A stretch of DNA of 64,000 nucleotides, taken from assembly GCA_019114445.1 (NCBI GenBank), contig DXFL01000019.1:57652-121651 (forward strand), read 5' to 3'. This DNA comes from Candidatus Barnesiella excrementigallinarum. GTDB taxonomy: Bacteria; Bacteroidota; Bacteroidia; Bacteroidales; Barnesiellaceae. The notes beneath the pieces are model-generated. The model did not search any database and had not been told where the DNA came from. It saw nothing but the letters and a program-made list of their open reading frames with translations. Made by a program: the position numbers and the translations under genes. The number at the start of each line of letters is the position of its first letter. Within the stretch, counting starts at the first letter, position 1. Shown here piece by piece: positions 25,729 to 33,961 of the stretch.

Positions 25729-26712
25729 TTATTTCATACGTGTAACGGTATAAAGCACATTTCCATCTCTATCGATCATATAAAGACTCAAATCCTTATC
25801 GGAAGCCGAAACCAGCGAATACCCGGTGGACGAACTGCAAAACTGCGTACCCTCGATTTCACTCACGTCACGGCTTAACGATGCCGAAGAGTTGACCACG
25901 TAATCGACATTACTATCGGGGAACTTAATATGCTGGAAATTATGAATATGTCCGGCAATATACATATCGACCCCATATTTTTTCAACAGCGGGTCAAGCC
26001 TCTCTTGCAAATTTTCACGCTCCTCGTCATCTTTCGGGGTCTGCGCATAAACGGGGTGATGGCCGATCACAATTTTCCAAGTTTCGTTCGAAGCATTCAA
26101 TACCGAATCGATCCAAAGAATCTGCGCCTCCATATCCTGCGACGCCACATCGCGATACGACTCCTCCGACTCTTTATGATACTTGTCGATTAACGGGGTA
26201 GTGTCGATAAACACCACTTTAAGCGAAGCGCTATCACCCACCTCGAACGATTTGGCATAGTAACGTGCTGGCATACACCAACGGCGGCTTACTCCCGAAT
26301 AATCCAACACGGCTTGGGTATTCCCCCGGTACTCGTGATTCCCCAAAACCGGGTACCATTCGAGCATAAGTTCGGGATGCGAGTAGATATTTTCATAATT
26401 GGTCGTCCACAAGGGATCGTTCACACTCGCTACACCCTCGAAGTGATGCACATCGCCGGCAGCCGCCACAAACTCGATGTCGACCTTTTCGGCCATCGAC
26501 CCCATGCGCTCGGCAATGAGTTTTTGGTCGTAATAGCCGTTGCGTCCCAAATCGTTGGCGACAATAAAATTGAAATTATCTTCGACCGAATCGGGCAGTG
26601 CGTTCGGCGATGCCGTTGTTTGCCGGCACGACCAGCCACACAGGATAATCCCCACCAGCAACAGGGCTGAAAAAAATCTGATATTTCTCAAAAGGAATCT
26701 AACGGTTTTCAT
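25729..26712 (-). CDS. Calcineurin-like metallophosphatase lipoprotein
   Basis: A 327-residue exported phosphatase resembling purple acid phosphatases. The metal-ligand blocks appear in order: ANDLGRNG, AAAGDVHHFEG, PVLGNHEYRG, VIGHHPVY and AGHIHNFQH. The N-terminus is a lipoprotein signal with Cys in GWSC after a hydrophobic core. I chose ATG 26712 (MKTVRFLLRN); an in-frame ATG at 26739 lies only 5 bp after the TonB receptor stop and is also possible. The tight operon with a TonB-dependent receptor and no SusD points to release of phosphate from an imported or surface-bound phosphoester. Confidence 0.87.
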   Translation of the reverse strand: MKTVRFLLRNIRFFSALLLVGIILCGWSCRQTTASPNALPDSVEDNFNFIVANDLGRNGYYDQKLIAERMGSMAEKVDIEFVAAAGDVHHFEGVASVNDPLWTTNYENIYSHPELMLEWYPVLGNHEYRGNTQAVLDYSGVSRRWCMPARYYAKSFEVGDSASLKVVFIDTTPLIDKYHKESEESYRDVASQDMEAQILWIDSVLNASNETWKIVIGHHPVYAQTPKDDEERENLQERLDPLLKKYGVDMYIAGHIHNFQHIKFPDSNVDYVVNSSASLSRDVSEIEGTQFCSSSTGYSLVSASDKDLSLYMIDRDGNVLYTVTRMK

Positions 26713-26744
26713 CTTGCTATCTTTTTTATTTGTATTCATCTATC

Positions 26745-29558
26745 TTAAAACTCCCATTTTACACCGATGTCGAACGTCGGTTTATAATATTCGAGTTGCG
26801 CCATATACTTTTTGGAACCTTGATAATATCGCAACGGTTGGTTAGTAAGATTGTTCGCCTCGGCAAAAATTCTCACCCCCCGGGCAATGCGATACGAAGC
26901 ATTGGCATCGAGGAACATCTGTCCGTCGTAATAACGGTCTTCAAAGGCTTCGCCCGCCACTTCGTCGAGATAGCCCCCGGTATAATTAAACGAGACACGT
27001 GCCGAAAAGCGATTATTTTCCCAAGCAAGCGATGCATTGAACATATGCGGCGCGGTACCCGGCAAGCTCACATCGGTACGCTCTTCGCCATCTTCGTTAT
27101 AAATACCTTTCGTAATGGAGTGCGTATAGGTATAATTGAGCATGACGCTGAAATTGCGCATAAAGCTCGACGAGAAGAAATCGAGTTTACGTTGCAAAGC
27201 GACCTCGACACCAAACAGATGTACTTCATCGCCGTTCAACGGGCGCAGGAACTGCCACTGCTCACCAGCCGGAATGGGATTGGGCAGACCGGGGAAATCG
27301 GCCGCAAACTTGTCGGACGTATAATTTGCATCGAGATAGTTATAGATAAAATTATCGAGATTCTTATAGAAAAGCCCGGCCGAAACAATACCTACCGACT
27401 GGAAATAATACTCGCCAATCAGGTCGGCATTGTAGGAATAGGTGGCTTTCAAATCGGAATTTCCGGCCGAGATCTCGCGGTCCTCCGATTTCACATCGGC
27501 AAAAGGAATCAACGCATAATAATTAGGACGGGCCAAAGCTGTCGAGAATACCCCTCGGAGCACCAAATTCTTCCCGGCGTTATAACAAACAGTCACATTA
27601 GGCAATACATTGGTATAGTTGTTCTTTACATTCCGCAAATCGGCGTTATCATAATTCTCGTCGAGTACATAATTGCCCTCGTAGTCGACCCGGGTGTGTT
27701 CCACCCGTGCCCCCACAATAAGTGTCAAGTCGGGGGTTATATCCTGATCCCAACGCAAATAGCCGGCATAAATCTGTTCTTTGGCTTGGTAATTGTTCAC
27801 CAAATATTCCGAAGGATCGGCCTCTTTTTCAAAGAGAGCGGCATTATTGAGGTCCACGTTTCCTAACCATTTGTTCGATACGAAAGAACCCGGTATATAG
27901 CGGTCGCCCTGAGTTAACGACTTGTTGTAAGTAACTTTTTCCATATCGAGGAGCGAAGGCATCCCGTCGATGGGCGAGTATTCAAAAAACTCGTTATCAC
28001 GTTCTTTGCTCTTAATCCTTGCCTTCAACCCAAAATGGAGACGCCCCTTTTGCGAAGCGATAACCGAGAGCGGAACCCGGGCGTTAATCTTGGCCGAATA
28101 TTCGTCTTCATCGGTATAATCGTGCTGCTCGGTGAGTTTATCAAAGGCAAAAAGGCTCAAATTCTGCCCCGGTGCCGAGATAAAGGGCTTGCGCGGATTG
28201 GTCAAATCCTGTGAAAAAGCAACTCCCTCCTGAACATACTCGATATAACGCTCGTGAGGGCGGTCCTCCTGCGCTTTGGCATAACTGAGATTCCAGTCGA
28301 GGTCGAATTTCGGTGAAAGCAAGTGAGTACCCGTGAGGGCATAGGATTGTACCCGTTGGTCTTCAAGACGGGCATTTTTGTTGCGGCAGTCGTCTATTCC
28401 CCCTTTGGTCTCGCGCGATATGGCCCCCGTATACCCGGTAATAGCTTGGTTCGTAGCATCATATACCGGCTCTATATCTTTGAACTGGGTGCGGAAACGA
28501 TTCTCCCGGTCGTCGCGCCAGTTGTACATCACATCGGCAGCGAGGGTATGATTGGCATTGATTTTCCAATCGGTATTGAGCGATATGCTCCGGCGGATAC
28601 GTTGCACGTCGTATTTGCGTATATCCATCTCTTCGAGGAAGATGTTATCGGCATCGTCGTTAGCCCATACCCCTTCGATATTATCCGAACCGTAACTCTT
28701 GTTCATATACGAGGCGCTAAGCACAACACCCACTTTGTCGCCGGCAAAGCGATTGGAATAAACGAATGACCCCGAACCGGTAGCTCCGTTGCGAATGGGA
28801 TTGAATCCGCCCAAAGCTGTAAACGAAATACGCTGTCCGCCCGAAGCTGCCCGGGTAACCAAGTCGACCGAACCGCCAATGGCATCACCGTCCATATCGG
28901 GAGTCAAGGTCTTGTTCACCCGTATGGTTTGTATCATGTCCGAAGGTATCAAATCCATCTGTACCTTACGGTTATCGCCCTCGGCCGAAGGTATGCGATT
29001 CCCGTTAAGCGTGACCGAGTTCAGCTCCGAAGCCAATCCCCTCACAATGATGTTGCGAGCCTCGCCCTGATCATTCTGCATGGTAATTCCCGGTATTCGT
29101 TTCAACGCATCGCCAATGTTGGAATCGGGGAAACGGCCCACCTGATCGGCCGAAATCACATTCGTGACATTCCTATTGGTTTTCTGCTGGTTGAACGCCT
29201 TAGCCTGTCCACGGGCTTGATCGCCCATAACCACCACCTCGTTCAACACTTTCGAATCTTCTTGTAAAAGGAAGGTCATCACCGAGTTGCCACCCTCTTT
29301 CACCGACACCTCTTGATACGCTGTGATATATCCCAAATAAGAAACCTCCACACGGTAATCGCCATCAGGGACATTTAGGAACTCAAAATTACCGTTCTTG
29401 TCCGACACGGTATAACGATTAAACTTATCCAGCCTCAATACGGCTCCCGGCAACGTGCGCTGCTCGGTCTTTTCCTTTACTGTACCCGAAATAAGTCCGG
29501 CAGCTTGCACCGCAAGCACCTGTCCCAAAATAAAAATAAGCAGTAATGGTTTTTTCAT
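26745..29558 (-). CDS. TonB-dependent receptor with carboxypeptidase-like N-terminal domain
   Basis: A 937-residue outer-membrane transporter. Signal peptide about 1-19; CarboxypepD_reg-like domain about 20-105 (GTVKEKTEQRTLPGAVLRL...NVPDGDYRVEVSYLGY); plug with DALKRIPGITMQNDQGEARN and the NxVTLNGNRIPS turn; then the barrel ending in an aromatic residue (DIGVKWEF). It is of the TonB-receptor type without the long SusC extension, and no SusD follows. Downstream on the same strand is a metallophosphatase lipoprotein. TAATTTTG at 29586-29593 (minus) is a possible -7 box. Confidence 0.92.
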   Translation of the reverse strand: MKKPLLLIFILGQVLAVQAAGLISGTVKEKTEQRTLPGAVLRLDKFNRYTVSDKNGNFEFLNVPDGDYRVEVSYLGYITAYQEVSVKEGGNSVMTFLLQEDSKVLNEVVVMGDQARGQAKAFNQQKTNRNVTNVISADQVGRFPDSNIGDALKRIPGITMQNDQGEARNIIVRGLASELNSVTLNGNRIPSAEGDNRKVQMDLIPSDMIQTIRVNKTLTPDMDGDAIGGSVDLVTRAASGGQRISFTALGGFNPIRNGATGSGSFVYSNRFAGDKVGVVLSASYMNKSYGSDNIEGVWANDDADNIFLEEMDIRKYDVQRIRRSISLNTDWKINANHTLAADVMYNWRDDRENRFRTQFKDIEPVYDATNQAITGYTGAISRETKGGIDDCRNKNARLEDQRVQSYALTGTHLLSPKFDLDWNLSYAKAQEDRPHERYIEYVQEGVAFSQDLTNPRKPFISAPGQNLSLFAFDKLTEQHDYTDEDEYSAKINARVPLSVIASQKGRLHFGLKARIKSKERDNEFFEYSPIDGMPSLLDMEKVTYNKSLTQGDRYIPGSFVSNKWLGNVDLNNAALFEKEADPSEYLVNNYQAKEQIYAGYLRWDQDITPDLTLIVGARVEHTRVDYEGNYVLDENYDNADLRNVKNNYTNVLPNVTVCYNAGKNLVLRGVFSTALARPNYYALIPFADVKSEDREISAGNSDLKATYSYNADLIGEYYFQSVGIVSAGLFYKNLDNFIYNYLDANYTSDKFAADFPGLPNPIPAGEQWQFLRPLNGDEVHLFGVEVALQRKLDFFSSSFMRNFSVMLNYTYTHSITKGIYNEDGEERTDVSLPGTAPHMFNASLAWENNRFSARVSFNYTGGYLDEVAGEAFEDRYYDGQMFLDANASYRIARGVRIFAEANNLTNQPLRYYQGSKKYMAQLEYYKPTFDIGVKWEF

Positions 29559-29655
29559 AGAACTTGTTTATATTAAATGACAAAGCAAAATTATCGGGCA
29601 CTTGCAACATTTGTATTACAGCCATTTTAAAACCGGATAACACTTATTTTCAAAC

Positions 29656-29701
29656 AAAAAAACTCGCCTCCCCTTGAACGGAATGTTCAAGGGGAGGCGA
29701 G
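29656..29701 (-). terminator. Strong intrinsic terminator of the ferredoxin-marR operon
   Basis: A perfect 17-bp stem (29663-29701) with a 5-nt loop, core CCTCCCCTTGAAC/GTTCAAGGGGAGG. On the minus strand it is followed by seven T residues. Confidence 0.88.
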
Positions 29702-29730
29702 CTATCATTATCCTTATCGCGCAGTGGCAG

Positions 29731-30078
29731 CTACATGAGTCGTTTCAATGCCTCCGGTATTTCTATATCGCAGCATTGAAGTTTTTCGAGGCATTGTCGC
29801 CCCTCGGCCGAAAGGGAGAAATACATCTGACGCTTGTCGTCATTGCCCAATATGCGTTCGACAAATCCCTTCTTTTCGACAGCCCGAATCACTTTCGAGG
29901 CGTTGGAATGCGATATTCCCAACTGTTTTGCAATGTCGCCCGACGAGAGTTTCGACGCTTGACTGAGGGCACACAAGAGTGAGCCTTCGTTCAACCCTAT
30001 TCCATATTTTTTCTCGAATTGCGATTCAAATTCGACAATCGCGCGATAGACGTCGCGTATCTTACAAAACGGTTCCAT
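29731..30078 (-). CDS. MarR-family transcriptional regulator
   Basis: A 115-residue winged-helix protein. SGDIAKQLGISHSNASKVIRAVEKKGFVERILGNDDKRQMYFSL is the MarR recognition helix and wing (DDKRQ replaces the usual DxRD/DRR turn). Shorter than most MarR proteins at both ends, as in other small Bacteroidota members. It follows a ferredoxin gene by 3 bp, so both share one promoter, which carries a perfect 10-bp inverted repeat that is its likely operator. The signal sensed is unknown; the Cys pair QCCDIE near residue 100 could be redox-active. Confidence 0.87.
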   Translation of the reverse strand: MEPFCKIRDVYRAIVEFESQFEKKYGIGLNEGSLLCALSQASKLSSGDIAKQLGISHSNASKVIRAVEKKGFVERILGNDDKRQMYFSLSAEGRQCLEKLQCCDIEIPEALKRLM

Positions 30079-30081
30079 AAA

Positions 30082-30267
30082 CTAATTCTCTTGATATACA
30101 GCATTCTTTCCACAATGGCGCACACACTTGCCGCACTCTATACACTTCGCCCGATCGATACGAGGCAAACCGAAACCTTCCTGCGAAATGGCTTGTTTCG
30201 GACAAAGATCAACCAAAGGGCAACGGTGATTCTGCGGACAACGGTTTTTATCAATTACAAGTGGCAT
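30082..30267 (-). CDS. Small two-cluster 4Fe-4S ferredoxin-like protein
   Basis: A 61-residue protein with cysteines in two groups: CPQNHRCPLVDLCPKQA and the classical CIECGKCVRHCGKNA. The first set is a modified cluster motif (C-x5-C-x5-C) seen in small Bacteroidota ferredoxin-like proteins. It would carry electrons in the cytoplasm. ATG 30267 is chosen because upstream codons cross the promoter and operator. First gene of a two-gene operon with the MarR regulator. Confidence 0.85.
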   Translation of the reverse strand: MPLVIDKNRCPQNHRCPLVDLCPKQAISQEGFGLPRIDRAKCIECGKCVRHCGKNAVYQEN

Positions 30268-30292
30268 AATTTCTTCCTTTCTTTTTATGCGG

Positions 30293-30327
30293 CAAATATA
30301 CAAAATATTTTCTAAAAGAAAATATTT
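30293..30327 (-). promoter_or_regulatory. Promoter and palindromic operator of the ferredoxin-marR operon
   Basis: TATATTTG (minus, 30293-30300) is the -7 box. Immediately upstream, 30303-30327 holds AAATATTTTC and its exact complement GAAAATATTT separated by 5 bp. Its place over the spacer and -33 region suits a repressor site, most simply for the MarR protein of the same operon. Confidence 0.6.
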
Positions 30328-30349
30328 CATTAAGAATTCTTTTCTATAA

Positions 30350-30381
30350 AAAAATAGGCTCCCGCATTTTATGCGGGAGCC
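30350..30381 (-). terminator. Intrinsic terminator of the 790-residue surface protein gene
   Basis: GGCTCCCGCAT/ATGCGGGAGCC, 11-bp perfect stem with a TTT loop (30357-30381). Followed on the minus strand by seven T residues. Confidence 0.82.
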
Positions 30382-30404
30382 TCCCAATTATCGGGCTTTA
30401 TTTA

Positions 30405-32777
30405 CTATTTAACAATTTTAGTCTGTAAAATCTCCCCATCGGCCATAGCTCGAACAATATAAACACCGTTCGACAAGTTGTCGATGTCGAGTGTCGATTG
30501 ATTTTCACAATCTACAACCAAACGGCCACTAGCATCAAAGATAGAAATGCGTTGAACATTCTCGGCTGCGCAAACCACTTGTCCATCGTTGGCCCAAATG
30601 CGGGCATCGGCTGCCACAGACTCAACACTCGAGAATTCTTTCTTAACCACATCTCCATAAAATCCGATATTGTCTATCGTCAGGAAAAAGCCATCTACCG
30701 TAATCAAGCGAATAGCCACATAAATATCCTGTCCGTTATATGCGCCCAAATCAATACCGCGAGTACTGGGAGCATTAGCGAAAGTTTCGTCAACAATGGT
30801 TGTACAAACCGAGAAACTACTCGGATCGGTATTGGTCGTAGAAACCAACACTTCGTATGTTTCGGCATATGCCATACCTCCATCTCCCGAATTGGCAGTC
30901 CAAACCATATCGGCATTTTCAGAATTTACCGAAATCTGCGGGAATATACACCAACGATCAGCTGGGATATATTCAGTGAAATACGAGGCCGCAACAAGCA
31001 TCCAAGAACCGTAAATCTCGTGTGAACCTATTTCGATCACATTCCAGGGCTCGTTATTCGGGAAGATATCGATTAACTGCGAACTTACAGTAGCCCCATC
31101 GTAAGATGCCAAAATGAGATCTTCGGGAACTGTACCACTTTCAAAATCATAGAACAAAACAGGGTCGCCAACTTTCTTAAAGGGTATTTCTACCTCGTTA
31201 TTTTCGGGAACCTCATCGGCCTCACATTCGATCGTAATCGTCAAGTTATGTTTACCGGGAGCAAGAGAAGCCAATCCATTCTCCACAACTACCGATTGCG
31301 TCTCTTGGGCGCCAATCCGCTCGATCGTGTGATTCTTCACAACAGAACCGTCGATAGCGATCTTGACCGAAATTCCTGTTATTTCTTCAACCCCGCTGTT
31401 AACCACCGAGAAAGATATATCTTGCGATTGCAATGACGATACATATCCATTAACCGGCGAAAGGATATTTACGACAGACAAATCATTCTTGGGTTTTTCA
31501 ATCTCTTCAATCGAAATGTCGTCGATACAAATCACATTCATATCGGCATCGCTGAACGCATGGAAACCCAAATAATATACCCCGTCTTCCTCGATATGTA
31601 TCACATTCGCCGATTCGGAATATTCGTCAGAAAGGAACGGATCGTATTTGACAATCAAATTTGTCATGGCTTCGGGAGTAGCTTCGGTTCCGTAATAAAC
31701 CGCAAACCTCTCCTGATATCCCATCGAAGCATACCAGAATTTGAGACTATAATACCCGGCATTCAGTCTGATAGGTTCGAGAATAAACCAATCGTCACCC
31801 GGGAGAGTAGAACTATAACCATATACCATGGCATTATCCCCCGAATATTGGAAATATCCAGCATCAATACTCCAATTACCGGAACCCTCATCTTCGGGAT
31901 CGTAATTCAAATCGAAATATTTAATGGAACTGCAACTATACTCATCTTCAAAGCCATTGAAATACGGGACACTGGCTGGGCCGAAATGGCGAACGACTAC
32001 CGAAGCTGTATCATTCGCAAAATTATCATCTTTCTCCAACGAAGTCCATGCTTTGATGGTATATGACCCCGACTCCGACAAATCGGCCAGTTGAGTAAAG
32101 GTATAAGCATAAGATTCTCCTACCTGAATAGTTTCATTTATTGTTTCGGTCACAACAGGCTGCTGATTCACTTGAAAAGAGACTTGCAGGTTGGATACCG
32201 GATAAAAGCCCACATTTGTCATATGCAGTTTGACGGGTTCTTGGGCCAAATTCTCGCCCGATTCACTGCTCATCACCGAATCGGCAGAGATATCATACCC
32301 CTCGGACGATACCAACTTTACATTTTTAACAAACAATTTATACTTATCCTTGTCACTCTTGGCATGGAATCCGAGGTATATGTCGCCATCGGCTGCCACA
32401 TTTATCATCTTTGCAGCTCCGGTAAAATATCCGTTGACATAGATCTCGCCCAAATCAATGATAGGCTCTGTCATCGAAGCCACATCGCGCGACGTACCGT
32501 AAAAGACGTCCATCTTTTCGCCGTAGATACTTCCTTGATATTCAAACGAAAGAATATAGCATCCAGCCGACACGTTTATCGCTGGCGAAATAAGCCAGTC
32601 GTCGGCGGCCAATTGGGTGTTGTATCCATACTTAGCAGCCGAATTAGAAGAGTCGAATCCCCATGTCTTGGAATCGGTATTCACATCCACAACCAACCAT
32701 TGGTCAAACGCTTCTTGCGTGTCCAACGTGGACTCATACACTACTTCTCCTGCATAAGCACCTAACGCACTACACAA
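30405..32777 (-). CDS. Choice-of-anchor-type secreted protein with type IX sorting domain (signal peptide frameshifted)
   Basis: About 790 residues. Three related jelly-roll-like modules (each with DDWLISP / DDWFILEP / DRWCIFPQ and a YLGFHA or matching strand) are separated by beta-sandwich segments (DNFANDTASVVV; VPENNEVEIPF), the choice-of-anchor J pattern of extracellular adhesin or protease-associated proteins. The end (RISIFDASGRLVVDC...NLSNGVYIVRAMADGEILQTKIVK in outline) is a type IX sorting domain. The frame has no ATG. An ATG at 32812 is out of frame by one base; one extra A in the A6 tract after it would give MKKIVYLCILFLLCSALG joined to the protein. So either a real frameshift or a base missing in the assembly. 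Confidence 0.78.
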   Translation of the reverse strand: MCSALGAYAGEVVYESTLDTQEAFDQWLVVDVNTDSKTWGFDSSNSAAKYGYNTQLAADDWLISPAINVSAGCYILSFEYQGSIYGEKMDVFYGTSRDVASMTEPIIDLGEIYVNGYFTGAAKMINVAADGDIYLGFHAKSDKDKYKLFVKNVKLVSSEGYDISADSVMSSESGENLAQEPVKLHMTNVGFYPVSNLQVSFQVNQQPVVTETINETIQVGESYAYTFTQLADLSESGSYTIKAWTSLEKDDNFANDTASVVVRHFGPASVPYFNGFEDEYSCSSIKYFDLNYDPEDEGSGNWSIDAGYFQYSGDNAMVYGYSSTLPGDDWFILEPIRLNAGYYSLKFWYASMGYQERFAVYYGTEATPEAMTNLIVKYDPFLSDEYSESANVIHIEEDGVYYLGFHAFSDADMNVICIDDISIEEIEKPKNDLSVVNILSPVNGYVSSLQSQDISFSVVNSGVEEITGISVKIAIDGSVVKNHTIERIGAQETQSVVVENGLASLAPGKHNLTITIECEADEVPENNEVEIPFKKVGDPVLFYDFESGTVPEDLILASYDGATVSSQLIDIFPNNEPWNVIEIGSHEIYGSWMLVAASYFTEYIPADRWCIFPQISVNSENADMVWTANSGDGGMAYAETYEVLVSTTNTDPSSFSVCTTIVDETFANAPSTRGIDLGAYNGQDIYVAIRLITVDGFFLTIDNIGFYGDVVKKEFSSVESVAADARIWANDGQVVCAAENVQRISIFDASGRLVVDCENQSTLDIDNLSNGVYIVRAMADGEILQTKIVK

Positions 32778-32960
32778 AAGGAATAGAATACATAAGTAAA
32801 CAATTTTTTCATACTAACTATTTTTTAAGATTTTTACAAAAATGGAAAATAATTCCCAATTAAAAAAAACAAAATCGAAGATTATTAATAAAAAAATAAT
32901 CAAATCGAATAATCATACGCCTAAATAAATACATTTTGTTATTATAAAACTCGAATTACT

Positions 32961-32993
32961 TAAAAAAAACAGAATCACCATTAGGTGATTCTG
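32961..32993 (-). terminator. Intrinsic terminator of the thioredoxin lipoprotein gene
   Basis: CAGAATCACC/GGTGATTCTG, 10-bp perfect stem with a 4-nt loop (32970-32993). Followed on the minus strand by eight T residues. Confidence 0.8.
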
Positions 32994-33046
32994 CAAACGA
33001 GAGAGGTTTGATATGCCTCTTATACCCAAAAGCAAGATATCCTACC

Positions 33047-33508
33047 TTACTTTTTCAACAGCACCTTGTCGATAGCCTCCTTGAACGAACTTTTGGGCAT
33101 GGCTCCCATAGCCATTTGAGGCTTGTCGTTCATGGGGATAAAAAGTATCGAGGGAATACTACGGATCCCGAACAAGGCCGCCAACTCCTGCTCCTTTTCG
33201 GTATTCACCTTATAAATATAAATTTGCCCGTCATACTCGGCAGCCAACTCGTCCAATATGGGTGCCACCATTTTACAGGGGCCGCACCACGATGCGTAAA
33301 AGTCGATAATAGCAGGCTTGTCGCCCAAATAGTTCCACTCATCGGGATTCTTTTCGTAATCCATCACTTTTGCCAAAAAGTCGGCTTTTGTCAATTCAAT
33401 CGTTTTCATCTTATTTTCGTTTTTATTATTATTCGTCGCTTTTGTTTCACACGCAGTAAATAACAGCAAAAGGGTACTTACCACCAATAGGGCTCTTTTT
33501 TTAATCAT
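33047..33508 (-). CDS. Thioredoxin-fold lipoprotein
   Basis: A 153-residue exported thioredoxin. Lipobox LFTAC with lipidated Cys20, a short Asn-rich linker, then a thioredoxin domain with active site WCGPC (Cys75, Cys78) and the cis-Pro segment RSIPSILFIP. It would act as a thiol-disulphide oxidoreductase or reductase on the periplasmic side. Its start overlaps the DUF6132 gene by 8 bp, so the two are co-translated. Distinct from the cytoplasmic trxA at 61.5 kb. Confidence 0.9.
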   Translation of the reverse strand: MIKKRALLVVSTLLLLFTACETKATNNNKNENKMKTIELTKADFLAKVMDYEKNPDEWNYLGDKPAIIDFYASWCGPCKMVAPILDELAAEYDGQIYIYKVNTEKEQELAALFGIRSIPSILFIPMNDKPQMAMGAMPKSSFKEAIDKVLLKK

Positions 33509-33704
33509 ATTTCTCCTCTTTTTTAAATGAACTTACCAATAATCCGCCTATCAATGCCCCCCAAACCGTAGTGGAAAAAGGCGAGGAGGTAATGGGGCAC
33601 GTACCTGTGGAACAGCCTACAAACCGCCAATAAAGATAACCGCCAACGGCTCCGGCCAAAATCCCTACGGCAAGGAGACCATATCGTTTCAACAGCGTTT
33701 TCAT
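33501..33704 (-). CDS. Small DUF6132-like membrane protein
   Basis: A 67-residue protein with two short hydrophobic helices flanking the motif FVGCSTGTCPITSSPFSTTVWGALIGG. The paired Cys residues (CSTGTC) are near-invariant in this Bacteroidota family and suggest a redox or metal role, in keeping with the overlapping thioredoxin lipoprotein gene. I chose ATG 33704 because related proteins begin MKT-LKRY; ATG 33728 in frame is the alternative. The longer frame to 33812 crosses the promoter. Confidence 0.75.
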   Translation of the reverse strand: MKTLLKRYGLLAVGILAGAVGGYLYWRFVGCSTGTCPITSSPFSTTVWGALIGGLLVSSFKKEEKYD

Positions 33705-33773
33705 ATTTTCTAAATTTATTTTATCCATACTATTTATTTTTCTTTGGAAATATATTCCACAGGAAATACACAG

Positions 33774-33804
33774 CAAATATATTATCTGTTTTCCATAAAA
33801 ACAA
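33774..33804 (-). promoter_or_regulatory. Promoter of the DUF6132-thioredoxin operon
   Basis: TTG (33802-33804) and TATATTTG (33774-33781) on the minus strand with a 20-bp spacer. GGAA/TTCC half-palindromes lie on both sides (33756-33768 and 33807-33819) and could bind a regulator. Confidence 0.62.
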
Positions 33805-33895
33805 TTTTCCATTGGAAATTTCTTGGATTATAATATTTTTTAACTTTCGAAGGGAAAAAGTGGAGAGACTAAGCCCAAAGGGAATATGATATGGC

Positions 33896-33939
33896 AGAAA
33901 AAAAATCCCTGCCCCCCCGTAAAAGGGAGGCAAGGATTT
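33896..33939 (-). terminator. Intrinsic terminator of the metal efflux operon
   Basis: AAATCCCTGCC pairs with GGCAAGGATTT (one mismatch), and the minus strand continues with six T residues. It lies 22 bp past the TolC-family stop. Confidence 0.72.
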
Positions 33940-33961
33940 CAGCCTTATCGAAAAGCAATTT

